A DNA stretch of 64,000 nt, taken from assembly GCF_949628265.1 (NCBI RefSeq), contig NC_088788.1, positions 31,544,335 to 31,608,334 of the forward strand, given 5' to 3'. Shown piece by piece: positions 1-12,600 of the stretch. The position numbers and the translations under genes were made by a program. The notes under the pieces were generated by a model. It worked only from the letters and a program-made list of their open reading frames with translations. It did no database searches and was not told the DNA's origin. Position 1 is the stretch's first letter, and each line of letters starts with the position of its first letter. This DNA comes from Cloeon dipterum. Lineage: Eukaryota; Arthropoda; Insecta; Ephemeroptera; Baetidae.

Positions 1-45
1 TGATTCTCCCGCAAGAAAAAATTGACTTTACAAGTTGATTGACAG

Positions 46-1336
46 ATACAAAACTGGATTCGCAAACACCAAGAATGGGAGTCAAAAGTCCCAGAAATGG
101 AGTTTAAAGTTCTGTCGCCGAGAGCTAAGGTGTCAAGTGGCTGTGTGGCGATTTGTATTTGCAGCGGTGTGGTAAATATTTAGGGATAAAAGAAAATCCA
201 TTCACCATCGCCAACCCAAACATTCTAGGCCGCAAAACAATACGGAGTTGTTTTTGCAACCGAGGAGAACAGTGACCTCCTAAAGCAGTGTTTATCAGAA
301 ACAAAGCTCATTCATTGGGAGGAATTCACGCACTTTACTGGGGTGCTAGAGTGCCACGCCACTATTATGTCTGCCGTGCTTGGATCTAAAGGTTTCAAGA
401 ATACTGACGCTCAAATAAGCCAGAGCTTCTTGCTACAAATTCCCATTGAGAGAGCTCTCAAGCAGAAACCAAAAATGTAACTTATTAATTTATTTACTTC
501 CGACCACGTATTATTATTTAGCGTTTGAATTAGTTTCAAAGTAATCTTTATTATGGTTCTGCAGGGCTATTTTGCCCAATACACTGCCATATCCAGACAA
601 AATAATATCAGTTGGAACATAATTGTTTAAAAGAGAGGTGGTTCAATGTTTCTTGAAATACTGTTCTTTTCAAAATTCCTTGAATTAGATGGCCAAGAAT
701 TAATGAAATATTTTGGGAGTGTTCCAAAAATAAAATTGATTAGTTTTTGCAAGTTCAATCATTAAGAACCAAAGCATCAAAATATTACGATATTCTAATT
801 AAAGGCTCAAAATTAATTTGTTGCATTTCTTGGCCTGTGTAAAATAATAATGAATTATTTCAAAGCATCTTCTACTATGCAAAGTAATTATGTACGAAGA
901 GGATGACAGGATGACTAAAAAAGGTTAAATTTTCAGGCTACCTGATGGATTCGTCATTGGTTCAGTCGACCTGTCTCATTTCCCAGAGGCAATAAATATT
1001 TGGGATGGCTACCGCAGAACCACAATGAAAATGTTTGAACTGAATATATCAACGGGAGTGTTTAGAGTGCACGAGGATGGGCGCAAAGAGCTGGTTGCTA
1101 TGTCTGTTCAGGCCGAGTATGGCGGAGTCTCGATCTTGCAAACAGCACCACATTTTCAACAACAAGGTTTTGGCACAAGCGTTCTAACAGACATAACTAG
1201 TAAAATGGCCAAACAAGGAATTCATCCTCACGGCCATGTTCTAAAAGACAATTTCCAATCTCTTGGCCTGTTTAAAAAATGCGGATATGATATTGTTGGA
1301 AAATCTTTTTGGATATTTATTGAAAAAAATGATTGA
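46..1336 (+). CDS. GNAT-family N-acyltransferase, 3' part of gene
   Basis: Three exons fit in phase: 46-171, 229-476 and 937-1336, ending at a TGA at 1334-1336. The introns have GT-AG ends (donors GTAAAT and GTAACT). The last exon carries the GNAT acetyl-CoA fold: LPDGF..GSVD, then a strand ending in the pyrophosphate-binding pattern QQQGFGTSV (the Q/R-x-x-G-x-G/A motif), then LKDNFQSLGLFKKCGY, the typical C-terminal N-x-x-S...F-x-K-x-G-[FY] block. The arrangement resembles insect glycine-N-acyltransferase-like proteins, which transfer an acyl group from CoA to an amine; the substrate cannot be read from sequence. The start codon lies upstream of the window. The gene ends 43 bp from the stop of the convergent zinc-finger gene. 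The family is fairly sure, the specific enzyme is not. Confidence 0.75.
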
Positions 1337-1379
1337 ATTCCTCTACTATTATACATTATACACAATATAAGAAAAAAAT

Positions 1380-2594
1380 CTACTCAAGTTCGCTTGTGGC
1401 CTCGTTGTCAGTGTGTTCTGTATCTTCTGGCTGCTGAGACGCTTTAGGATTCTAAAATAATAAAATCACGCTTTCTAGAAAAACAGCAGATAAATAAATG
1501 GACAAATCGCACCTCATCAGATTTATTTTCTCCGTTTCCTTCTTTTTTCTCTTCCTGCTCGGCTTTGTGTTGCCTTAGATGCTCCAACATCACTGGTCTC
1601 TGATTTGTGGTGTATTGACATTGATTGCACTGAAAAACATATTTGGTTGCAATTTTACAGCTTCAAACAATTACATCTTAAGTTTTACCTGCATTAATAC
1701 ATTTTTAGGCATAGTTCGGGTTGGCGGTTTCGCAGGTGGCACTGCTGCTGCTGGTGCTGCTGCTGAGGTTGTCGGTGTGATTGGCTACAGATTTAATTGG
1801 ATTTAGTCGTTGCCTTTGAAGGGAAATATAATCAAGAAGTTACCTTGGCAGGAGCTGTTGGCTCTGCAAAATAAAATAATTAGATTAAAATTCACTAGAA
1901 GAAAAAACTAGACATACTTTGTGGTGGCAAAACAGATTTTCCTTTAAATGGTTTTCCCACAACAGATTCATGGCCGAGTTTGTGTCCAGTGCCGTCGTAG
2001 GTGGAATTTAAATTTTGCGTGTTTCCGAATACCACTGACTTAGGCATGGTTCGGCTGTACAAGTCATCATCATGCAGGTTGTACTTCTTCTCAATAGAAC
2101 CAAGCACCGTTTGCTTGGTTGTCATCAGCTCACTTTCTAGTCTATCCAAGTTATTCAGCAAATTTGCACAGGTTCTGCAAATTTTGTCGATGTTTGAGAC
2201 AACCACCACATACTTTTCACTGACAAGTCTTCCCAGGATCTAACAAAGAGAGAAAAAAATTACAGATCAGAATTATAAATTTAACTGCTCGTGACAAACT
2301 TCAATCAGACGGGATTTAGTAGTGTTCGTCAGACAGTTAGCGATGGGGTATTTCTTGCCGGTGATCAGATCATCGCAAACGTAACAATGCTCCACAGGTT
2401 CTCTTCCTTCCGCACTTTCGCTTACGTTTGCGTCCAGTTTGGGGCGCTTCTCGTCCCCTTTAAAATAAAATGGTATGTACATAACATTCATGTTGTTGTG
2501 GCAAAAAGCTTTTAATAACTTGATGATTTTGAATTAAATGATTTCGTAGAGAAACGAACTTACCAGGCGTTAAATCGCTGTCCGAGGTGGACAT
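1380..2594 (-). CDS. Small zinc-finger protein, ZAD-like cysteine module plus one C2H2 finger
   Basis: Seven exons in phase (minus strand): 2594-2564, 2457-2300, 2239-1918, 1863-1844, 1784-1689, 1629-1513 and 1451-1380, giving 271 residues. The N-terminus has two paired cysteines, EHCYVCDD and KICRTCANLL, followed by the helix NNLDRLESEL. This looks like the treble-clef, dimerising ZAD-type modules of arthropod transcription factors. A Pro/Ala-rich linker follows, then one C2H2 finger read as CNQCQYTTNQRPVMLEHLRQH, split off at an exon border. The tail is acidic and ends SELE. Exon 4 is only 20 bp. The donor of exon 2 (GTTTGT) is weak but keeps the frame. It probably binds DNA or chromatin in the nucleus; the target is unknown. 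I do not recognise a named orthologue. Confidence 0.75.
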
Positions 2595-2987
2595 TTTTCT
2601 AGCACACAAACGCGATGAGGACAAGCTCAGACAAGCTGTATCGCTTTCAAAGTTCCAAGCGTTTTCAAGCGTTACGTAAACGTTGTTTACAAGTAGAGAA
2701 GTAGGCGTGGTCGCGTGGTGTTTGATGTTTTTTTGGCGGGCACGCGTGCGCTGCTTTCGTGACAGAGAACAGAAACAAATAACAAAAGCACATCAAGATT
2801 AGGGTGCAGGCCGGATTGGGCCGGATTGATTACGCATCACTTGACGCCGGTAAGGTGTGAAATATAATCTAACTCATAGATTCTACTTGCCTTGAAATTA
2901 TAGTCTTTTGAACAACTATATTTCACCTTCAACCCAAAGTCTCTTGTGCCTTGATGCACCAGGAGCCTCAAGAAAACAGCTATCAGA
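2595..2987. promoter_or_regulatory. Head-to-head promoter region
   Basis: These 393 bp separate the start codons of the zinc-finger gene (minus) and the Pep-like gene (plus). Transcription start sites and 5' UTRs of both must lie here unless there are remote non-coding exons. No TATA box is obvious. A GC-richer block sits around 2690-2760. Confidence 0.5.
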
Positions 2988-5900
2988 ATGAGGCCCGTCC
3001 GCGCACCAAGGTTCATTTCGCATTTTCTACGTTCCTGAGATTATTTCATCATTTTGTTTACTTCAGGGGCAGAAGCCGAGGTGGCATGATGAGAGGAAGT
3101 AGTAGAGGCGTTCCAGGAAGGGGAGCTTCCTTTTCCAGAGGAAGAGGATCGGCGCCGCATTTTCCCCAGAAACGCGGCTCCTTTAATAATGTTTCCATTG
3201 CCGCGCGCAGCACCAAACGCAGTTACGATGAAGTAGCTCCTTCAAGAAGCACTACTTCTTACGAACACCAGTCTAGCAGCTCGTCCAGGCATTATGGTTG
3301 AAACTATATTTACCTGATTATCAATAATACATTATATCTGTTATATTTTCTTGTTGTGTTCAGGTGAGCCAGCTGAAAAGTATTACTCGTATGGAAGCTC
3401 TAACAGCAACCGCGGCAGCTATAAGCTGAAATATACAAAATATCAAACGGTAAAATTTCTTAATTATTGTTTTGCTTACTGGGTGACTTATCTCATTTTT
3501 AATATTCGTGTCTTTTTGAAGGAGTCCTTAAGCTACCACCATCATGATTCTCATCGTTCTCCTTCTCCCCGCCGGAGGTCCCAATCTGAACACTACGAAA
3601 GTGAGGTAAGGAAGTAAATGATTTTTGCAAGCAGCTTACTTTCAGGGAAAACAAATTGTGATGGACGCTACCAAGAAAAGTTGGCTACTAATGAAAAGAT
3701 CTGAATCAGGATTCATCAACTAAAACCCACCATGTCATGATGGACAAATCTATGCCTTAAATATTGGCATTCCACGTGGCTCACAATGAGAACCAGGAAA
3801 TTCGACCTTTTCTTTGATTATTATCTCTGTTGCTTGGATTGTCCAGTATCAGTTAACATGCTTATTTGAATTCTCACTAAATACTTCAATCATTTGGTGT
3901 TGGAACTAACTTTACCGTGCAATAGATGGATCTCAGACTTAAAAGAAAGATCAAAATTGCACGACTAACTTTCTTGACTTAAATGGAGCTCATCACAAAG
4001 AGAAAAATTAAAAAAAAAACGAAAAAAATTAAGGAGAAGCTCTCACAGAGAATGAAAAAAAAAATTAAAAGAGACGAGAACCAGAACCATGAGAGTTGAG
4101 ACACTGAGAAAACCAATGTTGATTCTGCTGTTAGGCTCCGAGCCACCGAAGCAACAGCAGCCACTACAGAGGAGACCACCAGGAGGAGCGGTACGATAGA
4201 TCCTTTGAAAGATTCGAAGAGCACCGCCCTCAAGAACGATACCAATCCTCTCGTGACCCGTACAGGGAGGAGGTGGGGGAAGAGCCGCTAGAGCCTCCAC
4301 CTCCCCCTTTGATTTCCAAAACAGAGGATTATCTGCCAGCTCCCAAAGTGATGCCCCAGAGAGGCCGGGGAGCAATGCGAGGAGTGAAAAGAGCACCATT
4401 CAGGACCTACGGCTCAACAACCGTGGTGTCCTCGCAAAAGGCAGCGCTGCTTGCCAAGAAAAAATTGGCCCTTGCCACGGGCAGAACGTTCAAGAGGTAA
4501 TTTTGCAGAAGATTGTAGATATTTGATCAATGACTGAAAGAAACGCAGAGAATCAAAGAAAGGAAAAGAATGAAAAATCCGTTCAAATGATTGAGATGAA
4601 CATTTGAACAGTGTGGAAATCAGTGGGAAACGAAAGCATGAATCACTGCAGAATCGAAGACATAATTTGATTTCTTCTTGAATTGCCCTTGATTAGCTAT
4701 TCTATTTGCTTAGTCAAAATGTTTAAATTTACAGGCCCACCTTCACCAAAGTTGTCAGACCGAGGGTTTTTGAAGTTAACCCTGTAAGTTTAATTTCACC
4801 AGCAAAATAATCTTTCTAAATTCTTGATTTCTGCATTTTCAGGAAAGTCCTGACCAGGATCCTGAAGCTAATGATGACGCTGATGACACTTACGTAAGTT
4901 AAGAGTTGTCATTCATTTGGATTTTTGTTGCTCAGTGCTGAAAGAAAGAAACCTGCATGTAGATTTCACTTCTGCTTATCAAGTTGTTACAGGTTTAAAA
5001 TAAATATATGAATAGTGATGATCTTCTAGCCTAATACAACATTTTGAAGCAAATAAAAAAGTCATCTGTGAGCTATATTTATTGAACTAGATCTTGGTTC
5101 AGAATTATTTAAACCAGTCAAATACCAAAAAAATTGAATATGATTAACATATATTTTACATCTTTTAAATTTTGACGCAATTTGACGATTGGACAATACA
5201 GCTCAGTTTTTAGGACGTTAATTAACAGTAACATGAAACAATTTATTCCATTTCGGGATAGAATGTAACTTTTTGTTTTTAACTGTCAAAGAAAGTATAT
5301 AACATTATCGCACTTGAATGCAAACTGAATTCTATATAAAATATTTGACTTTTTAGACACAGCATAGACCCAACCTGGTGCCGCACAGTCGATCAGGGTA
5401 CAAGTTCATACCACTGCAGTGTCCCCATTGCAAGCTGTCATGCACAACCTTCCACGTAGGTGTTTCAATCCCAATTTTCAGGATAAATGAACAACAGAAT
5501 TGTCCTTTCAGCAATACAAGATACACTTGACCAAGAAACGGCATATCATAGCAATGGTGAAGGTGGAAGCTGATATCAAACAGAGGGTGATCAGCATGCG
5601 ATCCCAGCAGAGGAAGCAGCAGAACCAGGAAGAAGAAAAACCTGACCCAGAAAAACCACTGTCGGAATTCACCTCGTTCTGCCCCACTTGCAAACTTAAC
5701 TACCGTCAGAGTAAGGAGATCCATGAGAGCTCCAAAATGCATGTTGTAAGTATTTTCAAGTGTTGGATAGATTATGATGCGACAATAGGGCTTGGAGTCC
5801 TTACGCCGCCCAAAGAATGCATTAGGGGAAACAGGATCCTAATTCTACTAGATGTTACAAAGATTTGTCTCTTTTTTGCAGGAAATAAAACAGTTCCTCT

Positions 5901-7741
5901 ATCCAACATGCAGCACTTGCAATATCAAGTTTAAGTCAGCACGCTTTTATGAACAGCACTTGTGCAGCTTGGAACATATAAGGGTAAGTCAAGGATTTAT
6001 CTATTTTATGGTTTTGGTCGGTGCCGAACTGGCTAATAGGCTTCAAGGCACCCCTCTAGCAGGGCGCCCCCAGCCGCCCATTCCGACATTTGGTTTTGGT
6101 GCCCTTATTAAAAAAATGCAACTTATCAATGAAAGTTAGATACTATTCTTGTTGCTAATCATTGCATTTATTTCTCACGATCGTGCGCGTCTTTGTTTTA
6201 TGTCGTGATATCGACAGGGCGTAAATTTGGAAGCCTCGGTAGCGCAGTAGGCAGCGCGTAAGTCTCATAATCTTAAGGTCGTGAGTTCAATCCTCACCCG
6301 GGGCATATTTTTTGAAAGTGCTTTCCAATTGGTTACTTCTTTCAACCATCTCCCATATCAGCTTCTTGGAAATGAACCATGGTTGCTGTTCATGATTTTA
6401 TGAAATATTAATTTGTTGTTAAAATTATTATTTATTTATTTATTTTATTATTAAATAAACATTTGAGAAACATTTTTTTAAAATAGTTAATTATTGACAA
6501 AATAATTTGACACACGTCATATATTTCTCTTAAATCTGGTCTTAATTTTCTTTTTTTATCCATTTATCGTGTACCACACACAGTGAGTCAGACATTGATA
6601 TTGTGATGCACCTGTTCGCATATTTTTGCGTACCTTGCCACTGAGTGAGGTCTTCAATTTAAATACTAGGCATTAGCCACATGCTATTTAGTCCCAGGAT
6701 ATTCTTGGCAAAAAGGATGGAATGTTGGAAGCCTGCTTCAGCTCCTGGATTACAATGAACACGGTTCATACCGCCACAGAGCACATTATTTTAGTTTTAT
6801 CTTCAGTTGACATTTATTTTACGATTCAAGTTCACTCTACCATAAGTCTTTCTATCAAAACCCTCTCCTCAAACCATGATGCGAAAATTAAGCAGCAAAT
6901 TTTAGAATTTCGCTATTCTCAAAATAATTTTAATCCTTCCATGATAAGATGAAGCGATTTTTGTTCAAATCAAACTTACGCTGCGTAGATTTTTCTCATT
7001 TACAATTCTAATCAACTTAATAAAAATTGAATTAGTAATCGAGGACTATTCTGAAGAATAAATTATAATAGAAGATTACATTTTTGTTGCAGACTATAGC
7101 AGCCAAGAAGGAAACGAAGAAGGATAAAAAAGACAATGGGGATGAGGTTGGAGAAATTGATCGTGAAGCGCTGGATATCCTTGAAGGTTTCATGGTGGTT
7201 GATTCAGTTGGGGAAGATGATGATGATGATGGTGTGAACACAAGATTATATAAAATTCCGGTTAAAGACGTTAGTAATTTTTAGTTGAGAAGGAGGAGCT
7301 CCATGGCGTTGATCGTATCAAGACAGTTGAGGCGCTGTTCTGCGAGCTTTGCCAGCGTTTCCTGCCCAGACTTGATGACGTAGATAAAGCCAAGTCAGTG
7401 CACTGCCGCAGTTCATTGCACAAGAAAAACTTTGAAGTCAGTGAGAAGACGAAAGCCAGACGTGCCGAAGAGGACAAGTCCAAAGATAAGGTATGGCTCC
7501 AGGTTTTTTGTATTATATAGCAACTGACTGAATTTTTTGTTGCATTTAGGAAACTGCTGTAGAGCACACACATGAAAAGGAAAAGCCTGTTGCTGTGCAA
7601 GAGGAGGAAAAGGACGAAATGGCAGATGATGAGGCTATTTGGCGAGATGTTGAGCGAGATATTGGGGAACTTCTCAAAGACAGGAATGATGATGTCAACT
7701 CAAACATTTCCGCTGAGGATGTACAGCTATCCCCCGTCTAA
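2988..7741 (+). CDS. Pep/ZNF326-like RNA-associated zinc-finger protein
   Basis: Thirteen exons fit without phase conflict: 2988-3010, 3067-3296, 3364-3449, 3522-3605, 4135-4496, 4735-4783, 4843-4893, 5357-5455, 5512-5745, 5882-5983, 7093-7231, 7285-7490 and 7550-7741 (618 residues). The start is set at 2988 because an upstream ATG at 2954 would put the 56-bp first intron out of phase. The N-terminus is rich in RG/RGG (GRSRGG, GRGASFSRGRG), typical of RNA-binding proteins. Matrin/U1-type C2H2 fingers follow: CPHCKLSCTTF...HLTKKRH, CPTCKLNY, CSTCNIKF...HLCSLEH, and after an acidic stretch CELCQRF...H. This order matches Drosophila Pep, an hnRNP-associated protein at ecdysone puffs, and vertebrate ZNF326. 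The C-terminus is charged and ends VQLSPV. It is probably a nuclear ribonucleoprotein. Family confidence is good, exact orthology moderate. The 529-bp intron before exon 5 could hide another exon. Confidence 0.75.
6233..6304 (+). tRNA. tRNA-Met (anticodon CAT), elongator type
   Basis: A complete 72-nt cloverleaf lies in the long intron of the Pep-like gene, same strand. The acceptor stem GCCTCGG pairs with CCGGGGC (one T-G wobble), the D stem GCGC pairs with GCGC, and the anticodon loop CTCATAA gives CAT. The T stem is GTGAG/CTCAC with loop TTCAATC. One anticodon-stem position is T-T, common in metazoan elongator tRNA-Met. No tRNA intron. A run of six T at 6308-6313 is the expected RNA polymerase III terminator. 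Confidence 0.93.
6308..6313 (+). terminator. RNA polymerase III terminator of tRNA-Met
   Basis: Six consecutive T start three bases after the discriminator base of the tRNA. Confidence 0.8.
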
Positions 7742-7851
7742 TTAATTAGGTGTGCATGTAGCACCAATAATTGGTTTTTAGATATTATTTTTCAATCGGG
7801 AGTGATTTTCAGGAAATCCTAATCAAAACATACCATTATCAACTACAACTT

Positions 7852-8119
7852 GAGGTCTCAGCCGCGCAATTTTGTGGTGGTGGCTGGTTGAACGACTTAA
7901 GCCAAAATGCAGCCTTGTGGCTGAGCATTTTTGGTGGCGGCTAAGACTATTTGTTAAGTGGAGGTCCATTTATAATGATTAAATAAGGGCCTGTACGGTC
8001 ATATCCCAATAATTTTCTCCAGCAAACTTTCGTTTTTTTTTTCAACTTCTAAACCAGCGGCCGGCCACTTGACCAAACTTAGCTGGCTGGTGCAGTGCAG
8101 CGCGGCTTGCTGAGACCTC
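7852..8119. repeat. GC-rich element bounded by an inverted repeat
   Basis: The left end at 7852 reads GAGGTCTCAGCCGCGC. The right end (8100-8119), read on the minus strand, is GAGGTCTCAGCAAGCCGCGC, the same sequence with a 4-base insertion. The 268-bp unit is GC-richer than its flanks and contains its own imperfect hairpin at 7894-7947. No clear target-site duplication is visible. It lies in the presumed 3' UTR of the Pep-like gene. It could be a MITE-like non-autonomous element or an RNA structure in the transcript. Confidence 0.5.
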
Positions 8120-8229
8120 TCGACTATTAGTGCTTTATATATTGACTCCAGGTGAAGAACTGGTGCTTTTTAGTTATATATTTGTTTCCTTTCTACGAAT
8201 GCGAATGATGAGAATTGTAGAACTCCATG

Positions 8230-8235
8230 AATAAA
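8230..8235 (+). promoter_or_regulatory. Poly(A) signal, candidate for the Pep-like gene
   Basis: An AATAAA hexamer lies 489 bp after the stop codon of the Pep-like gene. It is the first clear plus-strand AATAAA after that stop. Confidence 0.4.
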
Positions 8236-8347
8236 AGACTTCAAATACATAGATATAAAATACAGCACGTTGAAAATGCTGAAATGCAAGATTTATCACT
8301 TAAGAAAATTTTTATCAGCATTTTCAGGCTCTGTAGATGCTTGGTGA

Positions 8348-8353
8348 TTTATT
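8348..8353 (-). promoter_or_regulatory. Poly(A) signal, candidate for LRP1
   Basis: AATAAA on the minus strand about 630 bp beyond the LRP1 stop. If both hexamers are used, the two convergent transcripts end close together and may overlap slightly. Confidence 0.35.
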
Positions 8354-8979
8354 GCAAAAGTAACATTTTACATCTAAAGAAAGTTCGCATATTCATCACA
8401 TCACATAACACAAATTTTTACAAGATTTGTACAAAATTTAAAAATTTACACTGATTTTCACTGCACAGAATTTCGTATCGTTACATTGGTTTAATTATGC
8501 ATTTCATCATCAGAAACTTCTACTGCATTTAAGATAAAGTCAAACATTTGCTACCAATGGATGGATTATTATGTCGGATTTTGAATGTTTAATTGGGTTT
8601 AGTAATGAGTCAGTCTCACATGTGTAATTAGGGTTGACTCGCATCACAGCTACGTCTTATTTTACATCTTAATGACAAAAGTCGTGGGGAATAAAACAAC
8701 CCCAAAGCAACCAAGAGAATCGAATGGAAATTAAAGAATAACATGCATTTCCAAACGGTAGTTTTAAGAAATATGTGTGCTGTTTGAAATAATGTTCTGA
8801 AAAATGATTGAGACATATAATGTATCTGTGAGAGAGTTCCCTTGATCTATTTGCTTGCAGTCATGAAGCACATTATAACCATCACGAAACGAGTAGTAAA
8901 ATTATCATCAAACATTCTCACAGCTATAGGACGAGATTCAAATGCAATTGAAACAATAAATGATCCATGTCCGCTGAGC

Positions 8980-9600
8980 TTAGGCTGAGTCGGCCCCGTC
9001 TGAGGTTGTGCCAGGGCTCTTGCTCAGTTTGTCCGTCTGCAGCAAGCCGGTCTTCTCTTCAGCAACAAGCGGCACACTTGTATCATTGTACATGCACTCA
9101 TACACTGGATTGGCAAAGTTGGAAGCCTGAAACATCAAATCAAATTTAATAAAATAAAATTATTATTTGATGAGGATACTCAAGCACTTAATTGCAATTT
9201 GATTTGATTCTCCAATTTTCAAAATTCTCCATGAAAATTTACTTAAATTTATCGTGCTTATTTAAAACTAATCTGAGCGTTTGTGGGGGAAAATACCTTG
9301 TTGGGATCCAAACTAAAGCTATGCTCGAGAGGGTCGTCACCGTCATCTTCCCTTAGGTAAATGGGATTGGTAATTTCTACATTGTCCGTCATGCGGACGT
9401 GGGCAAAAGGTTTGTTTCCTCCTAGGCGGCGTCTGTACATGACATAGATAACTCCTCCAGTGGCGAGAGCGAGTAGGAACAGGAATGCAATCAGCAGCAC
9501 CACCAGCAGTGCTGAGGAATCTTCTTCATTGGCTTCTTTATTGTGACTCAGGTAGGGGTTATGCGTCTCGCATCGGAGGCCTTCAAAATCAGGTGGGCAT
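8980..9600 (-). other. LRP1: LRP1 C-terminal exons: membrane helix and NPxY tail
   Basis: Two exons. The upstream one (about 9600-9297) ends the last EGF, then has the helix [20 protein letters not shown], the stop-transfer YRRR, and ITNPIY. Its donor is AAG|GTATTT, not the later in-frame stop. The last exon (9126-8980) starts [13 protein letters not shown] and ends DGADSA. Human LRP1 has the same NPxY pair (NPTY and NPVY). Both motifs are intact, so PTB-domain adaptors should bind. Confidence 0.9.
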
Positions 9601-12600
9601 CTAGGAAAAAGGATTTGCATGGTCATATATTATGAACTACGTATAATTATAATACTGTTTCCAAATAATCTAACCGCTTTTAGCGTTATTAACGTCCCCA
9701 TTTTATACTCCCAAGGAAACTCTTAGGATAATACGTTTTATTTTTTGACAAAACCATTGAATTTGTGTTAGCCTTTCCTGATGTGAACAGCGTAAATGCT
9801 TTAAAGTAAAGTTTTCGTTCAATGTATGTAGCTGAAATTTGACTTAAAGACACTATTCAATGAGACAAATCGATTTGTGGGTTATTTATGACGTTCTGGA
9901 AAAAAATTCATTATTTCCCATAAGGGGGTTTCCCGGATTAAGTTTATAATGACCAACAGCAGAACAAAAAACTAAACATAATCTGAAAGCTGGTCAAATT
10001 TGTTGTTTAACTGTGTTGAAAATATGTCCTCACATTTTTTATAATTGGAAAAATCAAGGTAGTTTAGTATCTCAAAATTACGTAAATTAATTAATTGTAA
10101 ATTATTTATAACTTTTGACGGAAAAATGAAGCTACATGACCTGGAAGTCAGCTCAGAAATTTTCAAAACATTATTAATTAGAGTAATTTGCAAATTTTCC
10201 AGCAGAAGTCAAAAATCTAGGGACATTTCCGTAAAATACAAAATTGAAAAACTGAGACCCACTGAACAATTTGTATTATCAAGAAGTGTTACGATTTAAT
10301 AAAAACTGGCATCAAAATCAAATTATTTAACATAAATTATGTTAAATTCCATTAGGATTTTTTAATTTCCGAGCTGCATAGCTTGCAAACTTCGTTGAAT
10401 CAATAATTTTGCTCTAGTAAAATGTGTTATCTCATTGGATACCACAAAAATTAAAAAATTTCATCAAAAACTAACACTTTTAATCCTCTAATAATATCCT
10501 CTTTCAGCGGATACCATCTTTCCACTCGCCATTTAATTTGCACTTGTATATTTTTGGGAAAAAGTATTACTCACATGCAGACTGGCTTCAAATCGGATTT
10601 TGCAGGCTCCTGGCAGGTGGCTCCGTTGAAGCAAAAGTTTCTGCAAGTGGCCTTCTTCTCGCACCTGGACCCTGTCCAACCCTCCATGCAGCGACAGATG
10701 GGCTGCGATATGAGAGATTCGAGCACGCACACTCCGTCGTGATGACAGAAGTCGCGGCACGTGTTATCAGTGCTGGTGATGGCGATGGAACAGTCGGTGC
10801 CGGTCCAGTCCTCAGGGCACCGGCAAACCACAGAATCAACGGCAGTAACGCAGAAGCCACCGTTGCGGCACTGCAGGTGCGAGCACTGTTCTCTAGATGG
10901 AAGGTTGCACAGATCGCTTGGCACTGCTAACGGTTTCTTCAGGCAAAGGTCGACTTCACACAGAGGGCCTGTGTATCTTTGTGGACACAAACAGTACAGC
11001 TTTGCGGTTGGCAACACTCGACAGGTGCCTGAAAAATTTAATAAAATTAGAATCGTTAACAATATTCAGTTGGTAATAGAAAAATATCTAGCCAAAAGTA
11101 ATTTACCTCCATTTTTGCAATGATCACTGCAAACGTCCATGGAGCATGATTTACCAGTAAATCCTTGGGGACACAAACATAAAGGATGACCTTTATCGAG
11201 CACACAATCCCCCTGTTAATCAGACGCATTAATTAACTGCTGCTTTGAATTTCAAGTTTAAATATACATGAACGCAGAAATTCTTGCACGCTTGGTTTTC
11301 GCAGTGACCACCAATGTAGCCCTCAGTGCAGTTGCAGTAGCTTTCGCCCAAATTTTTAATGTGACAGGTTCCATTATTCAGACAAACCCTGTCCTCGCAA
11401 ACACCGCAGTATTTTCCTGATAAAAAGAGGATAAATTTAACAATACGAGCAAATTGAAGGAAGAACTTACCATAGAACCCATTCTTGCATACGCAGTAGG
11501 AATTTACTTTCCCCGTGTGCTCATCAAAGCTGCTCTGGCAGTAGCCTCCGTTAAGACAATCGCCCTCACACAGATTCAATGGAGTTTCACATCTAGCTCC
11601 AGTGTATTGAGGGCTACAGTGGCACTGAAATAAAATTATACATATTTTTCAATGATTGGAGTTGGAGTTAAGACATTAAAATTTAATTCCCAGTAAGTAT
11701 AAATCTTAGTTCATGGGTATTTTCGACATTCTCTGCTCTAATGCTCTACCTTACACATAAAGCTTAGAATAATTGTGTGCACTTGTGATAGGCACAGTAT
11801 GATAGAGCGAGCGATGAACTAGTAAACTGCTTCAAATATCTGTTAGCTAATTAATTACTGAAATATTAAATAAACAGTTTTTGTAACTAATTGATCAAGG
11901 AGTAAAAATTAAATGTTTATTACCTTGATTGGTTTCAGCCCGTCAGGTCCAGATTTTTCATGTACTTGTACGACACAGAAACCTTTGTTTTTGCAATACT
12001 GCGAGCAGCGGAACTTGTCGCAGAGTTTGCCTTCGTACAACGGATTGCAGTTGCATTTGTAGCCACCATTTTCAGCGTTAATGCATTCCCCGAAGCGGCA
12101 ATTTAGTGGACATGATTTAGGAGACTGCGTGGTGGTTTTCACCTCTTGACAACCAGTGGAATTATCATAAGAACCTCTTGTGTCCTTTTTCGACCCTTCT
12201 GGGCAGATGCACTGACGGTCATCACGTGATCGAATCAAGCAGAACATCCCCTCAGCGCAGAGATTGCGGTTGCATGGATTCGACACTAGAATTAACAAAA
12301 ATGTATACATCGTAGAGGACAAAACTTTGGTGTATTACAGTTTGCTTTCTGCTTGTTCTCGTGAATTATGAGGATGTCCGAGGCTCTATGAAGGTCTTTT
12401 ATCAGGTAAGTGAGGTTTCCCTGTCCAAACTTGTTCATCTTGATGATGTTGTTATTTTTGTATGTGCTGATGTAGAGATTATCTTCAAATACTTCAATTT
12501 TGTAAGGTTTGTCATCTGGAAAGAGTCAAGTTTTAACTAATATGATGGTTTCTCCAAATGAGAAGCGTGAAAGCCAGCTTCAGTCACCACTGTCACCAGC

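Noticed and set aside
2954-3301. Start of the Pep-like protein at 2954 reading through to 3301
   Set aside because: It reads through a 56-bp AT-rich intron (GTTCAT...TTCAG). Splicing that intron puts the 2954 frame out of phase, while the ATG at 2988 joins cleanly into the RGG region.
8227-8454. 75-codon plus-strand frame between the Pep-like gene and LRP1
   Set aside because: AT-rich, overlaps candidate poly(A) signals, no protein-like pattern.
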